Assembly (NCBI GenBank): GCA_045564655.1
Contig: JBJLGX010000010.1
Coordinates: 1 to 17,716 of the forward strand
Origin: UBA826 sp045564655
GTDB taxonomy: Bacteria; Chloroflexota; Dehalococcoidia; Lucifugimonadales; UBA826
Length of the DNA: 17,716 bases
Direction: 5' to 3'
Made by a program: the position numbers and the translations under genes. Within the stretch, counting starts at the first letter, position 1, and each line of letters begins with the position of its first letter. Positions 7,279 to 14,918 of this stretch are shown in pieces. The notes under the pieces are model-generated. The model was not told the DNA's origin. It did no database searches and saw only the letters and a list, made by a program, of their open reading frames with translations.

Positions 7279-8196
7279 CTAGATTGTATCTATGAATTCA
7301 CTGACAGAATTTTCGAATCCTGACGGGTTGTCTCCAGTTACTAAGTGACCCGCATTTTTGATTATCGCTAATTTGCTATTAGGAATCGAGTCACACATTT
7401 TGTCTGCTACATCTGTGGCAACCATATCGCTTTGATCACCTCTTACTACTAATGTTGGGCACTCTAATTTTTTAAGGTAGCCCCAAAGAAGCTTGCTTGT
7501 TTCTGAATTGCTATGAGCCCCAAACCTGTCTTTTGATCTTAATATTTTGTCATATTTCCAAGTCCACTTGCCATTCGGAAGTTCTCTCAGGTTATTAACA
7601 ATACTGCCTCTTATTTGAATGGGATCTCTTCTTGGATTATATTTAATGACTCTATCAACAAAGGCATCAATTGAATCTAATTCATCTTCTTGCTCTATGA
7701 AATTCTTAATGTTTTTTGTGCCTTTTGAAATTATTTCAGGTGCAGAATCAACAACGATTAAACCTTTAATTTGTTCAGGGTTTTTTGCAGCATATGTAAA
7801 TGCATTACGTCCGCCCATAGATAACCCAAATAAAATTATATCTTTGAGGTCTAGTTTTTTTACAATAGCAGCTATGTCTTTTTCTTGAGCATCAGGTGTG
7901 TAATCACCATCTACTGCCCAGTCACTATCCCCGTGCCCTCTTTGATCTAATGCAATAATTCGATATCGATCTGCGAAAGAAAGTGCTACAAAATCCCAAG
8001 AATGAGCTTGTTGAGCAAAACCATGTAACATCAAAATAATTGGGTTGTCAGGATTTCCCCATTCTAAATAACGGAAATTCAAATTATTAGCATGAACTAT
8101 TTTAGATACAGGAACCCATTCTTTAGAAAATGTAACTCCTGCCTCGCGTGCAGCTTCATAAAGGCTTAGTCCCTTTTGGGGATTTTTTTTATTCAT
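7279..8196 (-). CDS. Alpha/beta hydrolase
   Basis: A 305-residue alpha/beta-hydrolase-fold protein with no signal peptide. Seen: the oxyanion segment LMLHGFAQQAHSWD (HGF at 58-60), LDQRGHGDSDW (84-93), the nucleophile elbow GLSMGG with Ser126, an acid candidate in VVRGDQSDM (Asp254 or Asp257), and His284 in NAGHLV. A serine rather than aspartate nucleophile means esterase, lactonase, C-C hydrolase or thioesterase activity, not haloalkane dehalogenase or epoxide hydrolase. The substrate cannot be read from the sequence. ATG 8196 has AAGGA about six bases upstream. It is the last gene of the five-gene minus-strand operon, 14 nt after the CoA-transferase gene, so a role in breaking down an ester or acyl compound along with its neighbours is plausible but unproven. 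Confidence 0.88.
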   Translation of the reverse strand: MNKKNPQKGLSLYEAAREAGVTFSKEWVPVSKIVHANNLNFRYLEWGNPDNPIILMLHGFAQQAHSWDFVALSFADRYRIIALDQRGHGDSDWAVDGDYTPDAQEKDIAAIVKKLDLKDIILFGLSMGGRNAFTYAAKNPEQIKGLIVVDSAPEIISKGTKNIKNFIEQEDELDSIDAFVDRVIKYNPRRDPIQIRGSIVNNLRELPNGKWTWKYDKILRSKDRFGAHSNSETSKLLWGYLKKLECPTLVVRGDQSDMVATDVADKMCDSIPNSKLAIIKNAGHLVTGDNPSGFENSVSEFIDTI

Positions 8197-8210
8197 ACTT
8201 AATCCTTAAT

Positions 8211-9425
8211 TTATATTACTCCGCGGTCTTTTAAATCAGATATTTCGGAAGATTCGTACCCAATCGAACCAAGAATGTCTTGGTTATGTTCTCCTAGTGT
8301 AGGAGCTATGCCAGGGTTACTTGGGGTTTCTGAAAATTTCCAGGGTGTCCCGTGCACTTTTATATTTTCATTTATTCTAGGATGATATATTTCTGTAACA
8401 TAATTATTGTCTATGACATTAGGGTCATTAGATGCTTCTACGAGTGTGTTGACTTTTGTTGAAATAAGATCTGATTCACGTAATATTTCCAACCAATGCT
8501 CACGTGTGTTTTGTGAAAACAGATTAGCTAAACACTCAAGAATTTCTGATTTTTTTTCAATAGATTCAAAAGCTAATCCTAGATCATCTAACCCTTGGGT
8601 TTTCATTTTCTCATAGAATCCTAGTACTTCTAAAGCTGGTTTCCATTGATTAGATGCTAATTGCATAGCTAGAGGCTTCCCGTCTTGATCATCAAAGCAT
8701 GCTGCTATACCTGGCCTTTCACGAGTCCCATTTATTCTGGCACCAGTTATAGGAGGATTACCCGTCCACATTGCAGTAGTCATTGTCCATCCCATAAGTC
8801 TGAATGCTCCTCCAACAAGAGAAGTTTCTACTTTTTGGCCAACTCCTGTTTTTTGGGCATGTATTAATGCAGCTAAGACACCTCCAAATGTTAGGATTGC
8901 ACAAGTTTCATCAGCTACTGCTGCTACTCCTGTTCTTAAGCTTTGTCCAGGAATTGAAAATGCTTCTGCTACTCCAGCTGTAGCTTGTCCAACTGCGTCC
9001 GTACCTGGTAAATGAGAATCGGGGCCATCGGGACCATATCCTGATACTGATGCATATACTAATGCAGGATTTATTTCCTTTAATTCTTCATATCCGAACC
9101 CATATCTTTCAGCGGCGCCTGGCCTGAAATTTTGTCCAAATATATCTGCAGTTTTAACTAATTTATGTAATATTGTTTTAGCGTCAGGTTCTTTTAAATT
9201 TAGAGTTATACTTTTAACACCACGGTTATTTGTTTCAAAAAAAGAACTTACATCTTCTCCTTTGATTACACCTGCTTTACGACTATTATCTCCACCATTA
9301 GGAACTTCAATTTTTATTACTTCAGCTCCTAAATCAGCCATAAACATGTATGGCACAGTCCCTGCTACTGCAGTTGAACAAGTAACAACTCTGATTCCAT
9401 CTAATGCTCCCTTTAAAGCGTCCAT
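8211..9425 (-). CDS. CaiB/BaiF family (family III) CoA-transferase
   Basis: A 404-residue protein typical of family III CoA-transferases, which move CoA between acids such as succinate, formate, oxalate, carnitine or aromatic acids and form intertwined dimers. Seen: GIRVVTCSTAVAGTVPYMFMADLGAEVIKIE at the N terminus, NNRGVKSITLNLK (66-78), QNFRPGAAERYGFGYEEL (98-115), YASVSGYGPDGP (124-135), and LPGTDAVGQATAG, in which Asp143 is the expected acyl-carrying aspartate. Substrate specificity in this family cannot be deduced from motifs. ATG 9425 has AAGGA about eight bases upstream. It lies 22 nt after the crotonase gene and 14 nt before the hydrolase gene, so it likely activates an acid as its CoA ester for the neighbouring crotonase. 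Confidence 0.93.
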   Translation of the reverse strand: MDALKGALDGIRVVTCSTAVAGTVPYMFMADLGAEVIKIEVPNGGDNSRKAGVIKGEDVSSFFETNNRGVKSITLNLKEPDAKTILHKLVKTADIFGQNFRPGAAERYGFGYEELKEINPALVYASVSGYGPDGPDSHLPGTDAVGQATAGVAEAFSIPGQSLRTGVAAVADETCAILTFGGVLAALIHAQKTGVGQKVETSLVGGAFRLMGWTMTTAMWTGNPPITGARINGTRERPGIAACFDDQDGKPLAMQLASNQWKPALEVLGFYEKMKTQGLDDLGLAFESIEKKSEILECLANLFSQNTREHWLEILRESDLISTKVNTLVEASNDPNVIDNNYVTEIYHPRINENIKVHGTPWKFSETPSNPGIAPTLGEHNQDILGSIGYESSEISDLKDRGVI

Positions 9426-9447
9426 GAGAATTTCCTTATAAAACTAG

Positions 9448-10251
9448 TTATTTAAGTTTAGGCATATTATATCGATCTTCAGGGTTGTTCCAACCTTTGT
9501 AATTTGGCTTTCTTTTCTCAGTAAAAGCTTTTCTTGATTCCATTCTGTCATCTAAATATCCATGTTGATGTAATTCTTTTGCTAACCCTTTTAAATTTTC
9601 AGGTATTTTAGGAGCCATATGTTGCATCATATAAAATGTATTTACTCTAGATGCTGGAGGAAGAGATAATATATGTTCTGCCATTGAAACAGAGGTTGGG
9701 ATAAGATCATCTTTTTCTACTAATCTGTTTAGGAATCCTACTTGATAGAGTCTTTCTGCGGTAAATCTGAATCCTAATGCCATTTCTGTTGCAATTGCTT
9801 GAGGGAGATTTGCATAATGACCATGATTATACCCCCCTAACATCCATCTTTTTGCTTCTGAAACTTCAAATATAGCCTCTTTTACAGCGACTCTAAGATT
9901 TGTTTTTTCAGCTAGCATAAATCCACCCCCCATTGCATACCCATTTATGGCACCTATAACAGGTTTTTGGAGTTTGCCATTTTGAAACGGATCATCTTCA
10001 CTTGTAATTTCTCCAGGCATATCATTCTTGACTCCACCTTGTGCAACAGAATCTTTCATGTCTTCTCCTGCACAGAATCCCTTTCCTGTACCGGTAAGTA
10101 TGCCAACTTCTAAATTGTTATCTTCGTGAAGTCGTGTAAATGCATCCGCCATCCCTTCTCTTATTACGACGCTCAATGCATTTAATCGTTCGGGACGATT
10201 GAGTCTTATTATCATTATTTGATCTTGAATATCAGTTTCTACGTATGCCAT
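9448..10251 (-). CDS. Enoyl-CoA hydratase/isomerase (crotonase) family protein
   Basis: A 267-residue crotonase-fold protein. The two oxyanion-hole segments are clear: LTGTGKGFCAGEDM (52-65) and GAINGYAMGGGF (100-111). In standard hydratases the second segment reads GGGCE, with the catalytic Glu144 (rat numbering); here the residue is Met112. The other catalytic glutamate (Glu164) appears kept as Glu132 in EVSEAK, but the usual IPGxGG stretch is replaced by WMLGGYNHGHY. The protein binds CoA esters, but plain syn-hydration is doubtful; isomerase, hydrolase, dehalogenase or C-C lyase chemistry is possible. ATG 10251 has GGAGG five bases upstream. It sits 16 nt after the DNA glycosylase gene and 22 nt before the CoA-transferase gene. 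Confidence 0.9.
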   Translation of the reverse strand: MAYVETDIQDQIMIIRLNRPERLNALSVVIREGMADAFTRLHEDNNLEVGILTGTGKGFCAGEDMKDSVAQGGVKNDMPGEITSEDDPFQNGKLQKPVIGAINGYAMGGGFMLAEKTNLRVAVKEAIFEVSEAKRWMLGGYNHGHYANLPQAIATEMALGFRFTAERLYQVGFLNRLVEKDDLIPTSVSMAEHILSLPPASRVNTFYMMQHMAPKIPENLKGLAKELHQHGYLDDRMESRKAFTEKRKPNYKGWNNPEDRYNMPKLK

Positions 10252-10267
10252 GTTAACCTCCAGTTGT

Positions 10268-10915
10268 TTAATTAAACAATGGTTTCATTCCGTTATCTAC
10301 CCATCTCCAGAAATAAAGAGCAAGTATTCCTCTATATGGTCTAGCCCACTCTATTTCTTTAAGTGTTTCACTTAGTTTGGAACCATAAATATTTAGATAA
10401 GCTTTTCTTAATGTTGCATCTCCATATGGAAATATATCACTTCTTCCCATAAATGAAAGAAGAATTATATTTGCTGACCAAGGTCCGAATCCTTTCATTT
10501 TTTGGATTTCACTTATTGCGCTATCATCATCTAGGTCGTTCCAGTTATTTACTAGGTTTGGGTTGTCAATAAATTCAGTTGCAAGCGATTTGATGTAATT
10601 AACTTTTCCTTTAGATAATCCGATACTTTTTAACTTTTCTGAATCTGTGGTATGAATTTCAGAAGGAGATATGCCATTTGTATTAGGAAAAATATTTTCT
10701 AATCGTTCAAATATTACTTTTGCTACAGTATTTGATAATTGTTGATTGATAATGATTCGTATTAAAGATTCAAATGTGACATCTCTTTTTTTAAATTCTA
10801 TTTCTCCGATTTGGTCTACTACTGCATTGAAATTTGGGTTTATATTTCTCAAGTGAGAAATACCATCAGCGATACTATCTTCTAAATTTTTTTTGTTATC
10901 GTTTTGTTGACTCAT
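10268..10915 (-). CDS. HhH-GPD DNA glycosylase, AlkA-like (3-methyladenine type)
   Basis: A 215-residue base-excision repair enzyme of the helix-hairpin-helix superfamily. Seen: IIINQQLSNTVAKVIFERL (about 54-72), LSKGKVNYIKSLA, the hairpin MKGFGPWSANIIL (140-152), and FPYGDATLRKAY, with Asp166 at the place of the catalytic aspartate of AlkA (Asp238). The C-terminal ARPYRGILALYFWRW is typical of AlkA-type enzymes. There is no iron-sulfur cysteine cluster, arguing against Nth/MutY. It lacks the extra N-terminal domain of E. coli AlkA and resembles the shorter bacterial and yeast MAG-type forms. ATG 10915 is chosen; a GTG at 10921 is possible, and neither has a clear ribosome site. Its operon place, 25 nt after the dehalogenase gene, suggests repair of bases alkylated by epoxides. 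Confidence 0.88.
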   Translation of the reverse strand: MSQQNDNKKNLEDSIADGISHLRNINPNFNAVVDQIGEIEFKKRDVTFESLIRIIINQQLSNTVAKVIFERLENIFPNTNGISPSEIHTTDSEKLKSIGLSKGKVNYIKSLATEFIDNPNLVNNWNDLDDDSAISEIQKMKGFGPWSANIILLSFMGRSDIFPYGDATLRKAYLNIYGSKLSETLKEIEWARPYRGILALYFWRWVDNGMKPLFN

Positions 10916-10940
10916 AATCACACTGTTCAGATTGATCTAG

Positions 10941-11615
10941 TTAAACTACCCAACCTGCTGCAAAAGGAAATGCTTGTCCTACAAAAGAGTTGCTTTCTTC
11001 ACTAGCTAAAAATATTGCTAACATTGCATCTTCCCTTGCAGTAGATAGTCTTTTAAGAGGGACGTCTTTAAACTTTTCTTTAAACCCATCAGTTTGTTGA
11101 TATTCTTTGGAAAAGTATCGTTCATTTTCGACAAATGTTTGAGCAATAACATTAATTTGAACGTTATAACTTGCTACTTCAAAGCCAGCTGTTTTAACGT
11201 ATGCAAGTTGAGCTCCTCTTGCGCTAGCATATGGTGAAGTATCATTCTGGCCTCTCAATGGACTTGCACTTCCCATTACAACTATTTTACCGCTTCTCCT
11301 TACCTTCATTTGTGGAATAGTAGCTCTAACTAATCTATGTAGAGGATGAACCATTTTGTCAAACATTTCACTCCAAATCTCATCCGTTGTATTTTCAACA
11401 GACGTCCTAGGATGTACAGCAGCAAGATTTGCAACTAAAACATCAATATGACCTGTTTCGGCTATGAGATCTTTAGCAGCAGATGGAACGGTTAAATCTC
11501 TAGTATCGGCAATTACTATTGCTCCTTCCTCTTCAAATATAGGTATGAAGTCGGGGCCCATATAATCATCAGCTTGGGTAATTAAGACTCTTTTTCCTTT
11601 TAATCTATCGGTCAT
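10941..11615 (-). CDS. Halohydrin dehalogenase (SDR-derived haloalcohol dehalogenase)
   Basis: A 224-residue protein with short-chain dehydrogenase/reductase ancestry but lacking the features needed for NAD(P) chemistry. In place of TGxxxGxG it reads TQADDYMG (13-20), matching T-x4-(F/Y)-x-G, the halide-pocket motif of halohydrin dehalogenases. The usual Tyr-x3-Lys is Tyr129-Ala-Ser-Ala-Arg133, and Ser116 is exactly 13 residues before Tyr129, giving the Ser-x12-Tyr-x3-Arg triad (Ser132, Tyr145, Arg149 in HheC). The whole chain, including HPLHRLVRATIPQ, NVIAQTFVENERYF and LFLASEE-like IFLASEE, resembles HheB-type enzymes as I remember them. These convert vicinal haloalcohols to epoxides plus halide, and can run in reverse with other anions. 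ATG 11615 has GGAG nine bases upstream; the TTG at 11630 overlaps that site. It is first in its operon. A plain SDR is the alternative but fits poorly. Confidence 0.87.
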   Translation of the reverse strand: MTDRLKGKRVLITQADDYMGPDFIPIFEEEGAIVIADTRDLTVPSAAKDLIAETGHIDVLVANLAAVHPRTSVENTTDEIWSEMFDKMVHPLHRLVRATIPQMKVRRSGKIVVMGSASPLRGQNDTSPYASARGAQLAYVKTAGFEVASYNVQINVIAQTFVENERYFSKEYQQTDGFKEKFKDVPLKRLSTAREDAMLAIFLASEESNSFVGQAFPFAAGWVV

Positions 11616-11636
11616 AATTTTAATCTCCAATATAAT

Positions 11637-11665
11637 TTGGTTATTATATGCATGAGTAGTATAAG
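11637..11665 (+). promoter_or_regulatory. Probable promoter for the dehydratase operon
   Basis: TTGGTT (11637-11642), a 17-base spacer and TATAAG (11660-11665), about 59 bases upstream of ATG 11725. It lies in the 109-nt spacer between the divergent operons; no clear operator palindrome is seen there. Confidence 0.5.
11643..11648 (-). promoter_or_regulatory. Possible -10 box for the dehalogenase operon
   Basis: TATAAT on the minus strand, 27 bases upstream of ATG 11615, in the divergent spacer. The matching -35 (TTATAC at 17 nt) is poor. The box lies inside the spacer of the opposite promoter, so the two divergent promoters would overlap and could interfere or share a regulator. Confidence 0.4.
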
Positions 11666-11724
11666 GTATAACTAAATATTAGTGTGTTTGTTAGTGTGTT
11701 GTTATTAAAATGAGGGAGTTTTTA

Positions 11725-13506
11725 ATGAGTGAAAAAGATTTTAATCCTAAATATAGAAGTGAGAATTGGTTTAACAATCCTCATAATCCAGGTATGACAG
11801 CTCTTTATATAGAAAGGATATTAAACTACGGTTATACCATGGAAGAGCTGATGTCTGGTAAACCTATAATTGGAATAGCTCAGACTGGTTCAGATATATC
11901 TCCATGTAACAGAATTCATACTAAGCTAGCTGATAGAGTTAGAGAAGGGATTAGAAGTGCGGGGGGAATCGCATTTGAATTTCCAGTTCATCCAATTCAA
12001 GAAACATTAAAGAGGCCAACAGCCTCACTTGATAGAAATTTAGCATACTTAGGTCTAGTTGAAATATTACACGGGTATCCCTTGGATGGGGTTGTTCTTA
12101 CAACTGGATGTGATAAGACAACTCCGGCTTGTTTGATGGCTGCTGCAACAGTTGATATGCCAGCAATAGTGTTATCTGGTGGGCCTATGTTAGATGGGTG
12201 GTATCAAGGTAAATTAGCTGGTGCAGGAACAGCTATATGGGATGCTAGAATTGAACTTGCTGCAGGAAGAATAGATTATAAAGAATTTATAGACATCGCC
12301 TCATCTTCTGCTCCATCGGATGGTCATTGCAATACTATGGGGACGGCTTCAACAATGAACTCTATTGCCGAAGCTTTGGGGATGAGTATTACTGGATGTG
12401 CCAATATACCTGCTCCTTACAGGGAACGGGGTCAAATGGCTTATGACACGGGAGAGAGAATCGTCAAAATGGTAGAAGAAGGTCTAACTCCTTCTAAAAT
12501 AATGACAAGAAAGGCTTTTGAAAATGCAATTGTTTTAAATTCTGCGATTGGTGGTTCAACAAATGCCCAACCTCATTTAACTGCGATTGCTAGACATATG
12601 GGAATTGAATTAGAAACAGATGCTTGGCAAAATTTCGGATACGATATTCCCCTGATGGCTAATATTCAGCCTGCTGGAGAATACCTTTGTGAGAGTTACC
12701 ATAGAGCAGGCGGGACCCCAGCAGTAATGTCTGAATTGTTAAGTAATGGTAAATTGCATGGAGATGTCTTGACCGTTACGGGTAAAACATTGGCTGAAAA
12801 TCTTGAAGGAGTTGCTATAAAAGATACAGATGTTATAACTCCTTTTGATAAGCCATTGATGGATCAGGCAGGATTCATGGTTCTGAAAGGTAATCTTTTT
12901 GATGCTGCAATCATGAAAACATCTGTTATATCGGATACGTTTAAAGAGAAATTTTTATCTAGACTTGGTAACGAAGGCATACTTGAGGGTAGGGTAATTG
13001 TTTTTGAAGGTTCAGAGGATTATCACGACAGAGTTAATGACAAAAGTTTAGACATGGACGAAAATTCTATTCTTGTAATTAGAAATGCAGGAACTGTAGG
13101 TTGGCCTGGTTCTGCAGAGGTTGTTAATATGCAACCTTCTGATGATTTGATTAAACAAGGTGTTTTGGAATTGCCATGTATAGGTGATGGTAGGCAATCT
13201 GGAACATCAGGTAGCCCCTCAATATTAAATGCTTCACCTGAGAGTGCGGTTGGAGGTGGACTAGCGTGGCTAAGAACAGGAGATATAGTAAGGATTGATC
13301 TAAATAATCAAACTGCTGACATGTTAGTAGATAATGAAGAATTGGATAAAAGAAAAGCAGAAGGTCTTCCGGATATTCCAGCCAGTCAAACTCCTTGGGA
13401 AGAAATATATAGAGATCATGTTGGTCAATTAGATAAAGGAGGAGTTCTGGAAAACGCTGTAAAGTACCAAAAGGTTGTAAAGAATTTGCCTCGTCACAAT
13501 CATTAA
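11725..13506 (+). CDS. IlvD/Edd family dehydratase, probably a sugar-acid dehydratase
   Basis: A 593-residue iron-sulfur dehydratase of the family that includes dihydroxy-acid dehydratase (IlvD), 6-phosphogluconate dehydratase and pentonate dehydratases. Seen: the three cluster cysteines Cys61 (ISPCNRIH), Cys129 (TTGCDKTTPACL, with Lys131 the likely carbamylated magnesium ligand) and Cys202 (HCNTMGTASTMNS). AIGGSTNAQPHL and SAVGGGLAW follow, the former typical for substrate binding. The length and the ENWFNN opening, GPMLDGWYQGK and EDYHDRVND segments resemble L-arabinonate/D-xylonate-type dehydratases more than IlvD (~560 residues), so a sugar-acid substrate is favoured but not proven. ATG 11725 is chosen over 11710 because GGGAG lies six bases upstream and overlaps the earlier frame start. 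It begins a plus-strand operon with the amidase (19-nt gap) and YgjP genes. Confidence 0.9.
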   Translation: MSEKDFNPKYRSENWFNNPHNPGMTALYIERILNYGYTMEELMSGKPIIGIAQTGSDISPCNRIHTKLADRVREGIRSAGGIAFEFPVHPIQETLKRPTASLDRNLAYLGLVEILHGYPLDGVVLTTGCDKTTPACLMAAATVDMPAIVLSGGPMLDGWYQGKLAGAGTAIWDARIELAAGRIDYKEFIDIASSSAPSDGHCNTMGTASTMNSIAEALGMSITGCANIPAPYRERGQMAYDTGERIVKMVEEGLTPSKIMTRKAFENAIVLNSAIGGSTNAQPHLTAIARHMGIELETDAWQNFGYDIPLMANIQPAGEYLCESYHRAGGTPAVMSELLSNGKLHGDVLTVTGKTLAENLEGVAIKDTDVITPFDKPLMDQAGFMVLKGNLFDAAIMKTSVISDTFKEKFLSRLGNEGILEGRVIVFEGSEDYHDRVNDKSLDMDENSILVIRNAGTVGWPGSAEVVNMQPSDDLIKQGVLELPCIGDGRQSGTSGSPSILNASPESAVGGGLAWLRTGDIVRIDLNNQTADMLVDNEELDKRKAEGLPDIPASQTPWEEIYRDHVGQLDKGGVLENAVKYQKVVKNLPRHNH

Positions 13507-13525
13507 TTGATGAGAAGAAGGAAAT

Positions 13526-14918
13526 ATGGATGATTTGATTTATGAATCTGCTACTAAAATAGCAGATCGGATAAGGAAAAAAGAAGTATCTTCACTTGAA
13601 GTCGTTAGTGCGCATCTCGATAGAATTGATTCAATTAATCCTTCCCTTAATACTGTGGTGCAAATTTGTTCAGACCGTGCTATCAATGAAGCCAAATTGG
13701 CTGATAAGGCTATAGAGGAAGGAAACACTATCGGACTATTACATGGTGTGCCATTTACCTTAAAAGATTCTCTGGACGCAGAAGACATTATATCTTCTGC
13801 TGGAACTCAAGGACGTTCAAGTTTTATTCCTGAAAAAGATGCAACTGTTACATCACGATTAAGAAAAGCAGGAGGTATTTTATTAGGTAAGACTAATACT
13901 CCAGAATTTACTCTTGCTGCAGAAACAGATAATTTGGTTTACGGTCGTAGCAACAATCCTTACAATACAAAAAAAAATGCCCGGAGGATCAAGTGGTGGC
14001 TCAGCAGCAACTGTTGCGGCCGGAGGATCTCCCTTGGATATAGGAAGTGATACACGCGGCAGTATAAGATTGCCAGCGCATTTTTGTGGTATTGCGGGAA
14101 TTAAACCAAATTCAGGCCGAATTCCACGTACAGGTCATATTGTTGATTACAGCATGGGAGCACTCGACTCTTTAACACAGAATGGTCCAATGGCTAGATA
14201 TGTTGAAGACTTAGTTTTGACTTTACCTATCATCTCAGGTCCAGATTGGATAGATCCAGCAATAGTGGATATGCCACTACGAGACCCGAAACAAATTGAT
14301 ATTAAAGATTTAAAGATTGCTTTCTATGCAGATAATAAAATTCATACCCCGTCTGATGACATAAAAGAAGCTGTCTATAAATCAGTCAAGATATTAGAAG
14401 ATTCCGGAGCGTTTGTTGAAGAAGCTTTACCTAGAGCTCTAGCTTTGATTCCAGAACTTGATAGTAAATTGTTAGGAGGAGACGGTAAAGGATGGCTTAA
14501 AAGATTGATAACTTCTTCCGGTACAGAAGATATATCACCTTTTATTCAAAATAGATTGAAACAAATTGAACCAATTACAACATCAGAATTCACACAAGTC
14601 CTCGAAGATTTAGATCATTATCGAAGTCAAATGACTTTATTTATGAAAAATTATGACGCTATCATAACTCCTACAGCCCCATTTGTTGCTTGTGATCATG
14701 GGCAGACATGGTCTGAGGAAAATAAGTTATTTTTTACTTATACGAGTGCATATAATATGACTGGATGGCCCGGAGCAGTAGTGCGAGTAGCTGACTCAGA
14801 AAATGGATTGCCTATCGGAATACAGATTATATCAAGACCTTGGAGAGAAGATGTTGCATTGGCTATTGCATTGCATATAGAAAATATAACTGGGGGTTGG
14901 AAAAAACCAAATATATAA
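13526..14918 (+). CDS. Amidase-signature enzyme interrupted by a +1 frameshift
   Basis: Two overlapping frames (13526-14050 and the one ending at 14918) together make one amidase of about 463 residues. The first carries the catalytic lysine (Lys80 in GVPFTLKDS). The second carries GGSSGGS and GSDTRGSIRLPA, with cis-serine Ser155 and nucleophile Ser179 spaced 24 apart as in fatty-acid amide hydrolase. The frames join at nine A (13969-13977): removing one A gives NPYNTKKMPGGSSGGS, the normal family sequence. The rest reads cleanly to the stop, so the damage is a single base. It may be a sequencing error, a fresh mutation, or a tract read through by polymerase or ribosome slippage. Family members hydrolyse amides; the substrate is unknown. 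It lies 19 nt after the dehydratase gene. Confidence 0.85.
13969..13977 (+). other. Nine-A tract at the amidase frameshift
   Basis: A run of nine A separates the two halves of the amidase reading frame. Eight (or eleven) would restore it. Runs of this length are hot spots for indels, for homopolymer sequencing errors and for transcriptional slippage in AT-rich bacteria. Confidence 0.9.
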
